DNA of 64,000 bases from Megascapheus bottae (lineage: Eukaryota; Chordata; Mammalia; Rodentia; Geomyidae): the NCBI GenBank assembly GCA_024803745.1, contig JANJXV010000024.1, positions 18,361,927 through 18,425,926 on the forward strand. The letters run 5' to 3'. The translations under genes and the position numbers were made by a program. Shown in pieces: positions 34,265-45,577 of the stretch (positions within the stretch are counted from its first letter, which is position 1; each line of letters opens with the position of its first letter). The notes beneath the pieces were generated by a model, which was given only the letters and a program-made list of their open reading frames with translations, was not told where the DNA came from and ran no database searches.

Positions 34265-35954
34265 TCTTATCATAGACATCACCATTACATAGCTGTCCAT
34301 GGACATTGTCAGGGTTCTGAGTTCAAAACTCCCCTTCTCTACATTCATAAACACAGAGTTTCCCCTGTGTAGTTTTGAACTCGGAGGCCTTCCTACCTAC
34401 GAGGAAAAGATGACTCTCCTAAGAAAAGCCCACTGAAAGACAAACTAGTATTACTGAGAAATTCCGAGAGAAACATTTCCCACGATTACATACCTCAAGC
34501 AATACACTGGAGGAGGATTTCACAAAGATCACTCCTTTTCATTCACCACAGAAGTCTCACGTCTATCTTTTGAACAGGAAGGGGCTGCTTTAGACATGAG
34601 CAAGATGAGATATCAATAGATGGAGCGATCCCCAAATAAGAATAATGAGCACTTTCTTTGTAGTAGAAAATGGCCAGCATTGCAAGGGGAATGAAGCAGA
34701 GGCGACCCGAGCCCTCCTGGGGAGTCCAGAGTTGCAGAATGGGCCTGGGAAGCATTACCTTTCCTGTAAATTAGCCAGCTGCCAGATTTGGTGAATGTCA
34801 TAAATCTCCAAGAACAGGGTGGCACTCATGAGGGACCCCAGGTGTTGGACCATCCAGGGTGTTGAAATATGCAAGGCCAGCCCCACTGGTGCCAAATGGG
34901 TCACAGCCACCCCTCTGTGCTAAAGTTTCCCAGGCCCTTCACGGAATTGCTCACAATTAGCTGCTTTGTCTCTCCTCAAGCCGGCTTCTCTGCTGGGTGT
35001 GGGGCTCCACTCAGGTTGGTGGACTATCCCTCTCTGCCTCTCTCATTTCCACACAGGCATGGAAATCTTACAGGGCACACCAGTCACTTGGAACTGTGCT
35101 AAGGCTCTCAGTGACTCCCTGGGCTTGTGGTGTCAGGCTCGATGGACAGAAGAGCTCTGGGAGAGGGAGAGAGGCAGAAAGTGGGAGGATCGCCACTCTT
35201 CTTGCCTGAAGACAATCATAGCCCAGTCCTTTGGTCTCCTCAGTGTGGAAATCTGCATGTGATTTTTATATTTCATCCCATGTGAGAGCTACATTTGAAT
35301 AGCAAGGCTTTTATCAATGTCCAACTGTCCTAGAAATTCCCCGGCTTGCCTGTGAGTATGAGTATGTAGGTAGAAGGAAGGTGGGAAGAAGCTCACAGGT
35401 CTCCAGTGAGGAATCCCTGTACCTCAGACCTCTAACTCTATTTCTATGAGTCTCATCTTTGGGAAAACCTATAGACTTTGGAGGCTTGTCCATTTCCTTA
35501 TCTTGGAAATTTCAAAACATGCCAGCCTCACATTCAAATATGCTTCAACAGACAACTAGCTATTTGTCTTTATTTCTCCAGAATTCATAACATCTTCTTA
35601 AAAGATTACCTTAATTAAATACCTTAATTATTTTTATATAATTAAACATAAGGCATTTGATGTCCCAATTATGCTGCCTTGGAGGTTCAAAATAAAAGGA
35701 TATAATCTTTCCTCAAATAACTTAGAATATTTGCAGAAGAAGATAACCCAGTTGAGACAATGGTTGACATAGTATTAAGATCTAGGGGTAAGACCTAGGA
35801 GCCCAAGTCGGGGAATTTCCTTAAAGAGATAGACTTGAACTTTTCCTCACAGGAAGTTACAGAAGTACCAGGAAGACAATATTCAGCACCTTATCTCCCC
35901 ATATTGACCCTGATGGTAATAGCAATTCCAGAAGCTTCCAAGAGGAAGATGCTC
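34265..35954. other. Non-coding stretch; locally GC-richer at 34540-35270
   Basis: Several overlapping frames occur on both strands at 34543-35262, but they shadow each other and none shows a domain. No exon could be defended. A conserved exon here cannot be excluded without comparison. Confidence 0.3.
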
Positions 35955-35979
35955 AAAAGAATCCTACAAATTTTACCCA

Positions 35980-36213
35980 GCAATTCCACTACTTGACATT
36001 TACCCAATCATCCAGAAACAAGGACATACTAAATCCACTAGCACAACAATGTTCATTGCAGCACTATTCACCATAGCAAAGATATGGAACCAACCTAGAT
36101 GTCCCTCAGTTGATGAGTGGATCAACAAGATGTGGTATTTATACACAATGGAATTCTATGCTGCTGTCAGAAAGAACAACATCACCCCATTTGTAAGGAA
36201 ATGGAAAAACTGA
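35980..36213 (+). pseudogene. L1 ORF2 C-terminal fragment, frame broken
   Basis: In frame the sequence reads PAIPLLDIYP, then TMFIAALFTIAKIWNQ, DEWINKMWYLYTMEFYAAVR and PFVRKWKN, then a stop. These are the conserved C-terminal ORF2 signatures of mammalian L1. Compared with the copy at 13.0-13.3 kb, the C-terminal LSEVSQTQ segment is lost, because sequence after KWK is deleted or shifted and meets TGA early. About 77 residues, without catalytic domains. Confidence 0.9.
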
Positions 36214-36392
36214 GAAAAAATCATAATCAGTAGAAACCTTGGGCTCTCCTAGCAGAGATTTGCAATAGAGCAAAACCTTGATACAAAAGGCCATATAGTA
36301 TGATGCTAAATGAAAGGATCTCTAGGATATAGAAACATAAGCCATATAATGAATGATTGTTGTTCTTAAGGTACTATATTATCTCTCATCTC

Positions 36393-36588
36393 TTTTTTTT
36401 TTTTGCCAGTCCTGGGCTTGAGCTCAGGGCCTGAGTCCTGTCCTTGGATTTTCTCAAGGCTAGAGCTCTACCACTTGAGCCTCAGCACCACTTCTGGCTT
36501 TTTGCTATGTATGTGGTACCGAGGAATCAAACCCAGGTCTTCGTGCATGCCAGGCAAGCACTTTAACCACTAGGCCAAACTCCCGGCC
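36393..36588 (-). mobile_element. IDL-Geo SINE (antisense) nested in L1
   Basis: A poly-T is followed by the right monomer (gccagtcctgggcttgagct) and left monomer end (ccaaactcccggcc). TSD tatctctcatctctttt lies at about 36379-36395 and 36588-36604, inside the L1 3'UTR, so this SINE is younger than the L1. Confidence 0.95.
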
Positions 36589-36934
36589 TATCTCTCATCT
36601 CTTTTGCTGTCCCTTGGTTATCTCATATTGTTACAGTATCTCACTTTGTTACCTGATATATTGGATATATTTGTATTTGGTTATTTGAAATTGGATAGGG
36701 AATGGGGGGAAAACAAGATGAGGGGTGGGGGGTGGGGGGAGGGAAATGGGGACCAAGACATGTGAAAGGGTATCAATGTATGGGAATTAATGCACCATCT
36801 ATCTGGCAAATATCATGTAACCCTTCTATTAATTATAATAAAATATATGGAAAAAAGAATCTTACAATTTTTCTCCTAGTTTTTGTTGTTGTTGATGGTG
36901 GTATTTTTTAGTCATATTAGGTGGTAACATTTTA

Positions 36935-37252
36935 TTTTTTATTTTTATTTTTTTTGTGGGTAAAGTCTTTAATCTTCTAGTCCTGAGGACATGGTCATTC
37001 TAGATCTAAGATGTGACAAGGTAATATGACCTGCTTTTATGGCAAAGTAGAGAGAAAAAGGCAGAGAGACCAGTGTCTTGAAACTTTATTATCATCTTCC
37101 ACAGGGATTTGACTTTTTTTTTGCATTTTTTTTATTGTAATTAGTAAAAGGGTTACATGATATTTGCCAGATAGAAGGTGCATTAATTCACATACATTGA
37201 TACCCTTTCACATGTCTTGGTACCCATTTCCCTCCCCCCCACACCCCCCAAA
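36935..37252 (-). mobile_element. 5'-truncated L1 with 3' transduction
   Basis: The insert is bounded by a 16-bp direct repeat, aggtggtaacatttta, at 36919-36934 and 37253-37268. On the minus strand the L1 3' end (its plus-strand complement includes tattgtaattagtaaaaggg and ccagatagaaggtgcattaa) ends in an A-rich tail at about 37110-37131. About 150 bp of non-L1 sequence follows, with an ATTAAA poly-A signal (36968-36973), then an outer A-rich tail (36935-36955). The transcript evidently read through the L1 signal and used the downstream one. Confidence 0.82.
36956..37109 (-). other. Transduced non-L1 sequence with its own poly-A signal
   Basis: The segment lies between the L1's own A tail and the outer A tail. 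It contains ATTAAA on the minus strand about 15 bases before the outer tail. Its source locus should lie just downstream of a parental L1 elsewhere in the genome. Confidence 0.7.
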
Positions 37253-37269
37253 AGGTGGTAACATTTTAA

Positions 37270-40200
37270 TCTATGTTGAGCTGTCATCTACAATTTGAAG
37301 AAAACAAATGGCAGACTCTAGGTTTTATAAAACATCATGTTTCCAGGCCTCAAAGAGACAAGGTGCAAAAAGGTGCATGCCACCAAGTAATAAGTCAATG
37401 GACCAATGGCCCCAGGTTTTCCTGAAAAGTATTTATCTTCTGTCTTGGTCTTCAATCACCAGGAGGTGATAAGTAGCATGGATTTTGGAGTCAGATAGCT
37501 TCAGTTCAATCTCATCTTTGCTAAAAACTGGTTGATAACAGGGAAATTTACTTGACCTGTATAAAGTCTCCTTACTCCTTCAAACAATGGAATACTTCAA
37601 AGGAAATTGTATGACAGCAATAAACATAGTACACAATAATAGAAGACCTCCTCTCGAGTACCCAACTTTTCTTATCTGTGCTCAGGTACTTTAGTGTTGT
37701 GCTGTGCTTCTCTCCCTTGTTATATTCCTATAGAAAAAGGATTCCTCATCACCTATCTACTGTCTAGTTCTCCATTTATCAGTGCACCTCAATAACAGCT
37801 GAACTTTACTGATTTTTCAGAACTAGTGCCCTCTTTATTTCTGTGCTTTCTAAAGTGCATATGTTTAAAATCACGTGTTGTTTCCTTATCACCCCTTGCT
37901 GGCCTCCACTGTATCATCTATCAAACTAGATTCATTCATTTCACGCCTTAAAATTTGTGAGAGAGAGAGTAAAATGAGTCATATACATGATACCTTTACT
38001 TTTCTGGCTCAAATACTGTTGGAGATTATAAGAAGTTACTCTCCCCTGCCCTCCTTCTCTCCTTTCCTCCCTCCTCCCTTTCTCTCTCTCTTACCTCCTT
38101 TCTTTCCCTCTCTCTCCTTCTTATTTGCTCTCAGGAAGCTTAAGTCTCCAAAGAGGGTATTACCTTTATACCCATAACCTGAAAGCTCTTTGGGGAGTAT
38201 TTCCTAAACTTGACATTGAATGGAGGCTCTCCAAGGGGCCACAGGAAAACATTTCTGTCATTTTCCCAAGCCCTCAGTCCTCCTCATTCAGCTCTGAGTT
38301 CTTTTTTTGGCTGCTCAGCTTCCTCTGTCATTGAAATGGAAAGCCCAGGATTTCTCCCCTGTGGGGTTCTGTTTTCCATTTTATCAGAGTCTGACAGAGT
38401 CTCAGCCTGTCTCTCCGTGTCCACAAAGGGTATTCAGGCCTGTGCGGATGAGGATAAGGACAAAATGTCAAGATTTGGGGCCCAGAGGATCTGTACAGGA
38501 CCTGTACTCATGTGTTCAAAGGGTCCAAGCATTCACAGCTCACACAGCTTTGCTCCGGCTCCTTGAAGGTAAGGTTTCTCATATCCTGTACTGCATCTGA
38601 GTAGCCTACAAAGTGACATCTGAGGGTAAGTGAGAATGTTAAGTGGTCTACGTCCTTTTTCAAGCTCTCCTCAATACTCCTGCCCTTCTTGATGTACCAG
38701 CTCCAAATACATTCTACTTCCTTAAGTCCACACAGCTGGATTCCCACATCATGGGACTATTTAGGGAAAAATATATCTTCCCTGCATCTAGCTGTAGAAT
38801 CCCTTTGCATAGTTTGTATGCACTCAATATGTGCCTGCTAGTTTAGAAGACAAAGTATACTTATGTCTTATGGCTGCATTTATTCTTAAGCAGCCACTGA
38901 GCAGCTTCAATTTCATGATTATTATTTTATGCCATGAGGAAATAAAATGGTCTTGCTCTTTCTTTCTTGTTTGTTCTGTTCATCTTTCATTGCAAATCCT
39001 CTCCACACTTAGATGTCCCCTGCAACCCAACGATACACTTCCTCCTTACTCACCTAATAGGATAGGAGATAGAAGGGTTCCCTGATAAACTTTTCTGTAA
39101 AGCAACACATCCCAGCTTCAAATTACAAATGAATACTCTTTTCTACCAACCCGATGTGCCACAACTGTCATTCAAACTGGTTCATTTCACAGTTCTAGGA
39201 AATTTAGCATCGCTGTTTTGCTCTGATTGTTTTATTCCCTGCATGACTAATATATCATGAATTGTATCATTTTAACTGGGGATTAAGACATACTCCACAT
39301 CAGCCTTGACGCAATTGCTGAGAGAGAGAAAGAAGGGGGTAGGGAATCCTACCAAAGTAAGAAAAAGAAAACTGAGGCAGGATTCTGGAAGATTATAGAA
39401 AATCATACAACTCTGGACAGTAAACAGAGAGAAAAATAAGTTTCTACAAGCCTATAGGCTTTTTTTTTAATCTTTAAATTCAAGCCTACTGTCCTTGCTT
39501 TCTCTTGATTTCATGACTTTCTCCTGTCACTTGAATTTCAATGCTAGCAGCAGTTGCCTGACACAAGCCAGCAACTTGCCTTCCCCAGCCCCGCTGCTCC
39601 TTGTCAGCTGCAGGGCCACTGCTATTCTTCAAACATCTTGGTGTGATAGCTAGTCTTGCAGAGCATGCTGGGATTGAGAGAACGCTGCTCTGTGTTATAA
39701 CTCCTGGCTTCATTTTTCACAGACACGCAGAGGAAGCTTTGAGGACTGTGTGTGCCACAGCTCTTTAACGAGTGTTCCACAATGTCCGCAGGTGTCCCAT
39801 TCAGAGCTTCCAGGCTAATGGATGGATAAGGAAGGGACTAGACAACTCTGAGAAGGCCCTTGTTTTCCCACTACAGGCAGCACTGAATTCTCTGAGGCAT
39901 GCACAACTAAACAAGCAAAGAAGCCCCCCAAGTCCTTATTGCTCTCTCCTCCAAACTCTAGGTTAATACCATTTACCAAGCTTTCGCTAAAGGCCAGACT
40001 TGCTACCTGCTCACAGCTTGCTAAGAATCAAAGAGATGTTTGCTTTGTAAGAAAAAAAAATCCCTTAAACCAAATATGATTTGGATTCCTCTTTGGAATT
40101 TGGTTAGAATAGTGTCTATCCACATACTTGCATATAGAATTCTTTTTCTCACAATTCGTGTTTCATTGCTTAAGCGGGTAATTCAATGACTGTTTTCATA

Positions 40201-40280
40201 CCCATGTAGTAATAATAAAACTAATAAAGGTGTTAATAGTATTTCTTCTAATAATATTTTGAATGAATGCCAATCCTTAC
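37270..40280. other. Non-coding, repeat-poor stretch with polypyrimidine tract
   Basis: About 3 kb almost free of recognised transposons. A polypyrimidine tract occupies 38040-38125. Overlapping frames at 38125-38846 on both strands have low-complexity or unrecognised translations. The region near 39480-39960 is GC-richer but carries no identifiable exon. Confidence 0.35.
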
Positions 40281-40282
40281 AT

Positions 40283-40506
40283 GTTTTTTGGTGGGTCATG
40301 GGGCTTGAACTCTGGGCCTGCGTATTGTCCTTGAGCTCTTCAGCTCAAGGCTACCCCTTGAGCCACAGCACTACTTCCCATTTTCTAGTGGCTAATTGGA
40401 GATAAGTCTCATGTTCTTTAGTGCCCAGGCTGGCTTTAAACCTTGATCCTCAGATCTCAGCCTCCTGAGTAGCTAGGATTACAGGTGTAAGGCACCATGC
40501 CCAGCT
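40283..40506 (-). mobile_element. B1-type dimeric SINE (antisense)
   Basis: The right monomer (gggtcatggggcttgaactc, ctcttcagctcaaggctacc), linker (ctaattggagataagtctca) and B1-like half (ctcctgagtagctaggatta, caccatgcccagct) are present. Short internal deletion in the right monomer. Confidence 0.92.
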
Positions 40507-40509
40507 GGA

Positions 40510-40942
40510 TTTAGGAATTTTTCTATAACACTACTCTTTTTGTTGTATAGTGACTTAATTTTGAGTGGATTTTCTTTTATACACTCAAGTACAAAAGTGT
40601 TTCATAGTCATTTCTTAGCTTGACCACTACCTTTGGTATTTACATACAGGACTTCATAAAATTAATGGCAAAAATATAATATGGCTTAAAATATGGAAGA
40701 AAAAGTTGTGATAGCCTTGAATTAAAATTCTATGTATAAACTAATTATTGGGGATTTTTCTCATCGGTTTTATTAAAAATAAGTCATGAGTGACTAGGCT
40801 AAGTAATGTGTTTAATAGGAACAGCTAATTTTCATAAATATATGGTAATGAAAGCACAACATAAGAAGTTTTGATTTCATCACTGAAATTGTATAATCTG
40901 AGATGGAGGCCTCCCTGCATCTGGTATCTTTGTCCATCCCAT
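40510..40942. other. AT-rich non-coding stretch
   Basis: Nothing recognised. Confidence 0.4.
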
Positions 40943-40944
40943 CC

Positions 40945-40960
40945 TCACACACACACACAC

Positions 40961-41003
<43 letters not shown>
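40945..41003. repeat. (CA)n-(CAT)n compound repeat
   Basis: About 16 bp of CA is followed by 14-15 CAT triplets. Frames reading poly-His, poly-Ser and poly-Asp through it are repeat artefacts. Confidence 0.95.
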
Positions 41004-41004
41004 G

Positions 41005-42270
41005 ATCTGTACTACATTTTCCTCTGTCACTTCCTTTATCATCCTTACTACTAACAAGAATCATGTCTATTTATTTGCCTCTCATCTACTGAGAATGAAA
41101 GTAAGGACCTTTGATGTTTGTATACCTGGGTTTCCCAGAGTTTTGAAGAATGATATGTGAGCATCCCAAAAATAGTTGATGGCTGAATAAATGGATAGGT
41201 ATTGCAACTAGGAAAATCTTCTTCCTAGTTTACAAATGTACCACTTTTCTAGTATAGCTATTTTCACGAGTAATGTGAGGGCAGATATATGCAGACAGTT
41301 CCCACTGCAAGACTGGGGGGGAAGCTAAACATGAGTATGTAATCAAAAGCCATGAAAGCACCCTTTTTAATCCAGGAGGAAAACAATGAGTGATTTATGA
41401 CCTATGAAAAAATGTTGTTCAGCTTCTAAAGACTCTCTTTCATTGACAAATGCATAAGAAAATTAAAATAGACTAAAACTAATATTTGCTTAGTATACAG
41501 TCATGTAAAACGTTTAAGATACTGGGACAAACTACTTGGATGAGAGGAGCGGTGAAACTATAATCAAGAGTAACTCAGTTTGTTTTCTTTTCTCTGTAGT
41601 GCACCTTACAATACAGCACAGGTTGTTCCTATGCCTGGTGAACTGTCACACACTTTTCCAGGTTTGTATTCATTGATTTCTTAGTGTTGCAAAACAGACC
41701 CAACTATGCCATTGAAGAGATTTTGTTGCTGGCAAATTGGAGAGGGGGAAATAGCTTTCTCCTCCATCTCCTTGCCACATCCCATATTTTTGCTCTCTTG
41801 CCTTTCTTTGCTCAGTGTGTTTGGCTGTGTCCAGAGGCTCTCAGTAGAATCACCATCCTCAGCCACACTCATTTTACCTCACTCTATGATTGGAGTTTCA
41901 CTTCTAGTGTCAAATTATTTCTCATCCCCTGTCTGTACTTCATTTTTGTTGGCTGATTTCTTTGGATTTCTCACTTTTAAAATCTTGTGCACTTATCACC
42001 GAAAGGCACAGAGATGACAAAACAATCCATGGTGCCCTTAGGTGCTTAAAGTGAATGCCAGATGCATGGATGGCTAAGAAATGACTGTTGGTCACTGTTT
42101 ATAAAACACATCTGCATCTGCCATTCATGTGGTGGTTTGTAGAATGAGTTGCTAGCTACAGGGAAATGTATATTTTATGCAATTACCTTTAGTTAATATA
42201 CTTACATGTAAACTAGGTTTTGAAGAATAGCAAGGTCAGTTGGTTCAAGTGTGGCCATGAAAAGCTTGTG
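41005..42270. other. Non-coding stretch, nothing recognised
   Basis: Overlapping frames at 41681-42017 on both strands contain no domain. Confidence 0.35.
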
Positions 42271-42288
42271 TTTTAAAAGCAGGAGAAG

Positions 42289-42489
42289 GCCGGGAATTTG
42301 GCCTAGTGGTTAAAGTGATTGCCTAGCATGCCCGAAGACTCGGGTTCGATTCCTTGGTACCACATATATAGAAAAAGCCGGAAGTGGTGCTGAGGCTCAA
42401 GTGGTAGAGCTCTAGCCTTGAGAAAGTCCAAGGACAGTGCTCAGGCCCTGAGCTCAAGCCCAGGACTGGCAAAAAAATAAAAAATAAAA
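42289..42489 (+). mobile_element. IDL-Geo SINE, young
   Basis: Left monomer ccgggaatttggcctagtgg, right monomer gccggaagtggtgctgaggc, A-rich tail with AAATAA units. Perfect 15-bp TSD, taaaagcaggagaag, at 42274-42288 and 42490-42504. Confidence 0.95.
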
Positions 42490-42504
42490 TAAAAGCAGGA
42501 GAAG

Positions 42505-42715
42505 TGAAGACTGTCAATAGCTGAAAACTTCATTTCTTGGGCAAACTTTCATAGGTAAGGGCAGTAGGTTCTTACTTTAGGAAGTCGCCAGAGAAAAACA
42601 GACGAACTTTACAAAAGGCCTTCGCTGAACCCTCCTTGACTTGTACTTAAAGTCATAACATAGTAGAGGAAGATGATGTAGCTGCATTTACTAAGCAGGA
42701 TCAAAAAAGTTTAAA
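42505..42715. other. Non-coding stretch
   Basis: Nothing recognised. Confidence 0.4.
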
Positions 42716-42716
42716 T

Positions 42717-42879
42717 CAGTGGTTCTCAAATTTTCTCAGAGATTAGAACCATTGGAGGGCCTAGAACATTTAGGTTACTGGCCCCGCCCTCAGAGTTTGG
42801 AGTATTGAGAACTTGCAGTTTAGTGAATTGTTAGGTACAGTTATGTTGCAGATTTGAGAACCACAGTTTGAGAACCAAT
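42717..42879. mobile_element. MER5A-like hAT MITE
   Basis: Terminal inverted repeats cagtggttctcaaa (42717-42730) and tttgagaaccacag (42853-42866, one mismatch to a perfect inverse) enclose gattagaaccattggagggc-type interior sequence with ggccccgccctcagag. Size (about 150-160 bp) and termini fit MER5A, an ancient non-autonomous hAT-Charlie family found across placental mammals. An extra copy of tttgagaacca at 42868-42877 suggests a small terminal duplication. Confidence 0.82.
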
Positions 42880-42978
42880 GGCTTACAATAGAATATGAAA
42901 GGGATCCTAGAGAAAAAGAGGAAAAATCTGGAGATCTCATAGCAGGACCAAAAGACCTAAATTAAAATTCTTCAAGAG

Positions 42979-43203
42979 CCAGGCAGGTGGCTCACACCTG
43001 TAGTCCTAACTTCTCAGGAGGCTGAGATCTGAAGATCATGGTGCAAAGCCAGCTCTCTTATCTCCAATTAACCACTAAAAAATAGGAAGTGGGGCTGTGG
43101 CTAGTGGGGTAGGGCGGTAGCCTTGTGCTGAAGAGGTGAGGGACAGTGCCCAGGCCCAGAGTTCAAGCCGCATGACCCACAAAAGAACAACAACAACAAA
43201 AAA
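42979..43203 (+). mobile_element. B1-type dimeric SINE
   Basis: The B1-like half (aggcaggtggctcacacctg, ggaggctgagatctgaagat), linker (tctcttatctccaattaacc) and right monomer (gaagtggggctgtggctagt) end in an A-rich CAACAACAA tail. TSD tcttcaagag at 42969-42978 and 43205-43214. Confidence 0.93.
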
Positions 43204-43352
43204 CTCTTCAAGAGATCTTTGCAATCTTTTAGTTAAGTCCTTGTTTTACAAGATAGGACAGCGGCCTGAATAGTTTAAGAGATTTAATTGAAAGACTAAG
43301 TCAGTGCTGAACTGTATCCAATTCCATGCTGTTGCAAAAGTGTTATGATGGA

Positions 43353-43363
43353 ATGTGTGTGTG

Positions 43364-43409
<46 letters not shown>
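43353..43409. repeat. (GT)n microsatellite
   Basis: About 57 bp of GT with one GC interruption. Confidence 0.95.
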
Positions 43410-43412
<3 letters not shown>

Positions 43413-43481
43413 GATATAGTATGCACACATTCATACACACAAGTGAAAAAAAAAGCTCCCAAGTTTAACTATGACAGTAAT

Positions 43482-43720
43482 TTTGGGTATGGTAGTTGAA
43501 ACCTGTAATCCCAGCTATTCAGAATACAAAGCTTAGACAAAGCCAAGTGGGAAAAATGTAACATGAGACCCCATCTCAGCCAACAAACTGGGCACTGGTT
43601 GCATGCAAAACGATGAGACTTTATCTGAAGATTTAATAAAGTGAAAGAGGACTAGGAGCTGAGTTCAGTTCTTGTAGAAGAGCACCTAACCAGAAAGTAC
43701 AACACCCTAAATCCAAACTA

Positions 43721-43722
<2 letters not shown>
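43482..43722 (+). mobile_element. Old B1-like/ID-like composite SINE
   Basis: The left part (ttgaaacctgtaatcccagc, tattcagaatacaaagctta) is followed by ccccatctcagccaacaaac and a tRNA-like remnant (ttgtagaagagcacctaacc). Diverged. It ends at the CA microsatellite. Confidence 0.6.

Positions 43723-43725
<3 letters not shown>

Positions 43726-43764
<39 letters not shown>
43726..43764. repeat. (CA)n microsatellite
   Basis: About 39 bp of pure CA, likely grown from a SINE tail. Confidence 0.95.
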
Positions 43765-43766
<2 letters not shown>

Positions 43767-44244
43767 CCCATGCACTTGTGCCAAAGAATGAGTGCACGCC
43801 TAAGCACCTTCTCATTTCCTAGGATTATCCCAGAGGATTACAGGCAAATGTTCTTCAAGAAACAGTGCTCTTAAGCAGTAGAAGTAATGCATTACATAGG
43901 AAAGAAGAGAGTAGCAACTTTTGCAGAAATATTTGTTACAAAATACTTTCACAGACTATAATAATCCACTCCCCAAAGATCTTCTGAGATAGATAAGGTA
44001 GCACTCAGGTTCTCTGTTTTGGAAAAAAACACAGATATACCCTTTGTTTTATCTGTAGGTAGAGTAATAATATGAAAATTGAGCTCGGTATGATTAAAGA
44101 TAATAAAAATACAATTTCAAAAACTAATCTCATAGAACTATTTGGAGAGTAAATAAGATACAAAAGCAATTTGTGAATAGTAAAATGTTACATGGAGGAT
44201 GGTTGTTAAAGTCATTAGACAAGAAGCTCAAAAATAACTAAGCA

Positions 44245-44328
44245 ATAATCAGGAGTGGTTCTGTGGTAAGAGAGTCTGCTTAGCAAGCATGAGAGTTTGA
44301 ATTCAAACTCCAGTACTATTCAAAGTGG
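44245..44328 (+). mobile_element. ID-like SINE monomer
   Basis: The segment aggagtggttctgtggtaag, then agtctgcttagcaagcatga and attcaaactccagtact, is a lone tRNA/ID-like monomer with degenerate box A and box B. Confidence 0.65.
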
Positions 44329-44329
44329 G

Positions 44330-45575
44330 AAAGGAAAAAGATTTTACCCTCTCCAGGCCCAAATTACTTGAGCCAGGAATTAAATTACTAACTTCCAATC
44401 TGAAACCGCATTAAATATAGTATATACTAAGCTAAATGGCCCTCTTGGAAAATATCTTCTCTAATCTCTGTCCTCAGGACATATCCCAACTCTTCTGAGT
44501 TATAATTAAATTGAGGACTAGAAACCAGGCAAGTTTGATTTCCTGAGCTTTCTTTCTTTTATCAAAGCTGGGGGGAAAATACATTTCAAGGGAAGAAAAC
44601 TTGGACAATGGTTTCTCTACCCTCCACTCTGCCATCACTACCAAAGAAAACCCCTGAAGTGGGACAAAGAAAATACAGAAGAGGAAGAGAGAGATTTGGT
44701 AACCCAGCAGGGCCTGGGGAGGAGCAGGAAAGGAGACACCAGATAATAGATTCTCCTTAGACAGGAACTCTTTTAACCAAGAACATAACATATTGTTTCT
44801 GCCTTTGGAAACAGCACAACCCTGTTGATCACACCTACCTTAATCAACATAGATTGAGCCATAAGAGTGTAGCTTTTACTGTCTCTCAGAAGTTGAGTTT
44901 CATGAAAGGACTACAAGGAAAAAGAACACTTTGGGCAACAGCTGGCATCACCATCTCCGTGTGGGCACAGCCAGTGTTTGTTCTGTGGTCACCTGAACTA
45001 CAAATGGCTTTCAAGGCAAATTAACCTAGAAGATGTGGCCTCAAACCGTTCCATTTGCATGTGCCATGTCTAGACTTGATTAGAGTTTTCTGGAAAGTTA
45101 GTATATTCAAGGAAACCTCTATCTGTAAGGGACAAAGTAATTTAAAACTATGTATTTCCCAGGGGAAAAAATAATAATGTTAGCCTGGACTTACCACGTT
45201 GTAGGGAAAGTATGTTAAAGAGGAAAATGTGTAGTAATGAGCCTGGAAGGTTAGCATTCAAGCTGGAGATGGGTTTCCATGGAGACCTAGGACCACAAGC
45301 CTAAGGCTACTTCTCATCAAAAGGCTCCAGCCGGCAAAGGCTCAGGGACACAGGAGTATAGGGAAGAATAAAGTAGCAACTTCTCTTAGAATGATTTTTT
45401 TTTTTACAAAATACTTTCACTGGTCAGCACCCAACCCCAGATAAGTTCTACCAATAATTCTGCCTCCTTACAATTCCTTCAGGCCTGGATCACTTGCCTC
45501 ATTCCCTAAGTCAACTCTTCTTGCTCCTCTTCCTTTAGGATTCCCCAATCCAGCAGTTTCAAAAACTCAGTTTTT
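44330..45575. other. Non-coding stretch, nothing recognised
   Basis: The 105-codon minus frame (44474-44791) has no recognisable domain and no exon context. The remainder is unique-looking. Confidence 0.35.
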
Positions 45576-45577
45576 TG

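Larger units (their letters stand above)
35975..36853 (+). mobile_element. 5'-truncated L1 carrying a nested IDL-Geo
   Basis: It contains an ORF2 C-terminal fragment, the 3'UTR (gttcttaaggtactatatta, ggttatctcatattgttaca), a G-rich polypurine tract (36700-36745) and a terminal AATAAA with A tail. TSD: aaaagaatcctacaaatttt at 35955-35974 versus aaaagaatcttacaattttt at 36854-36873, two mismatches in 20. An antisense SINE later inserted within the 3'UTR. Confidence 0.93.

Noticed and set aside
40812..41160. Frames with poly-Asp, poly-His or poly-Ser
   Set aside because: Three readings of the same CAT/ATC triplet repeat, with no flanking coding sequence.
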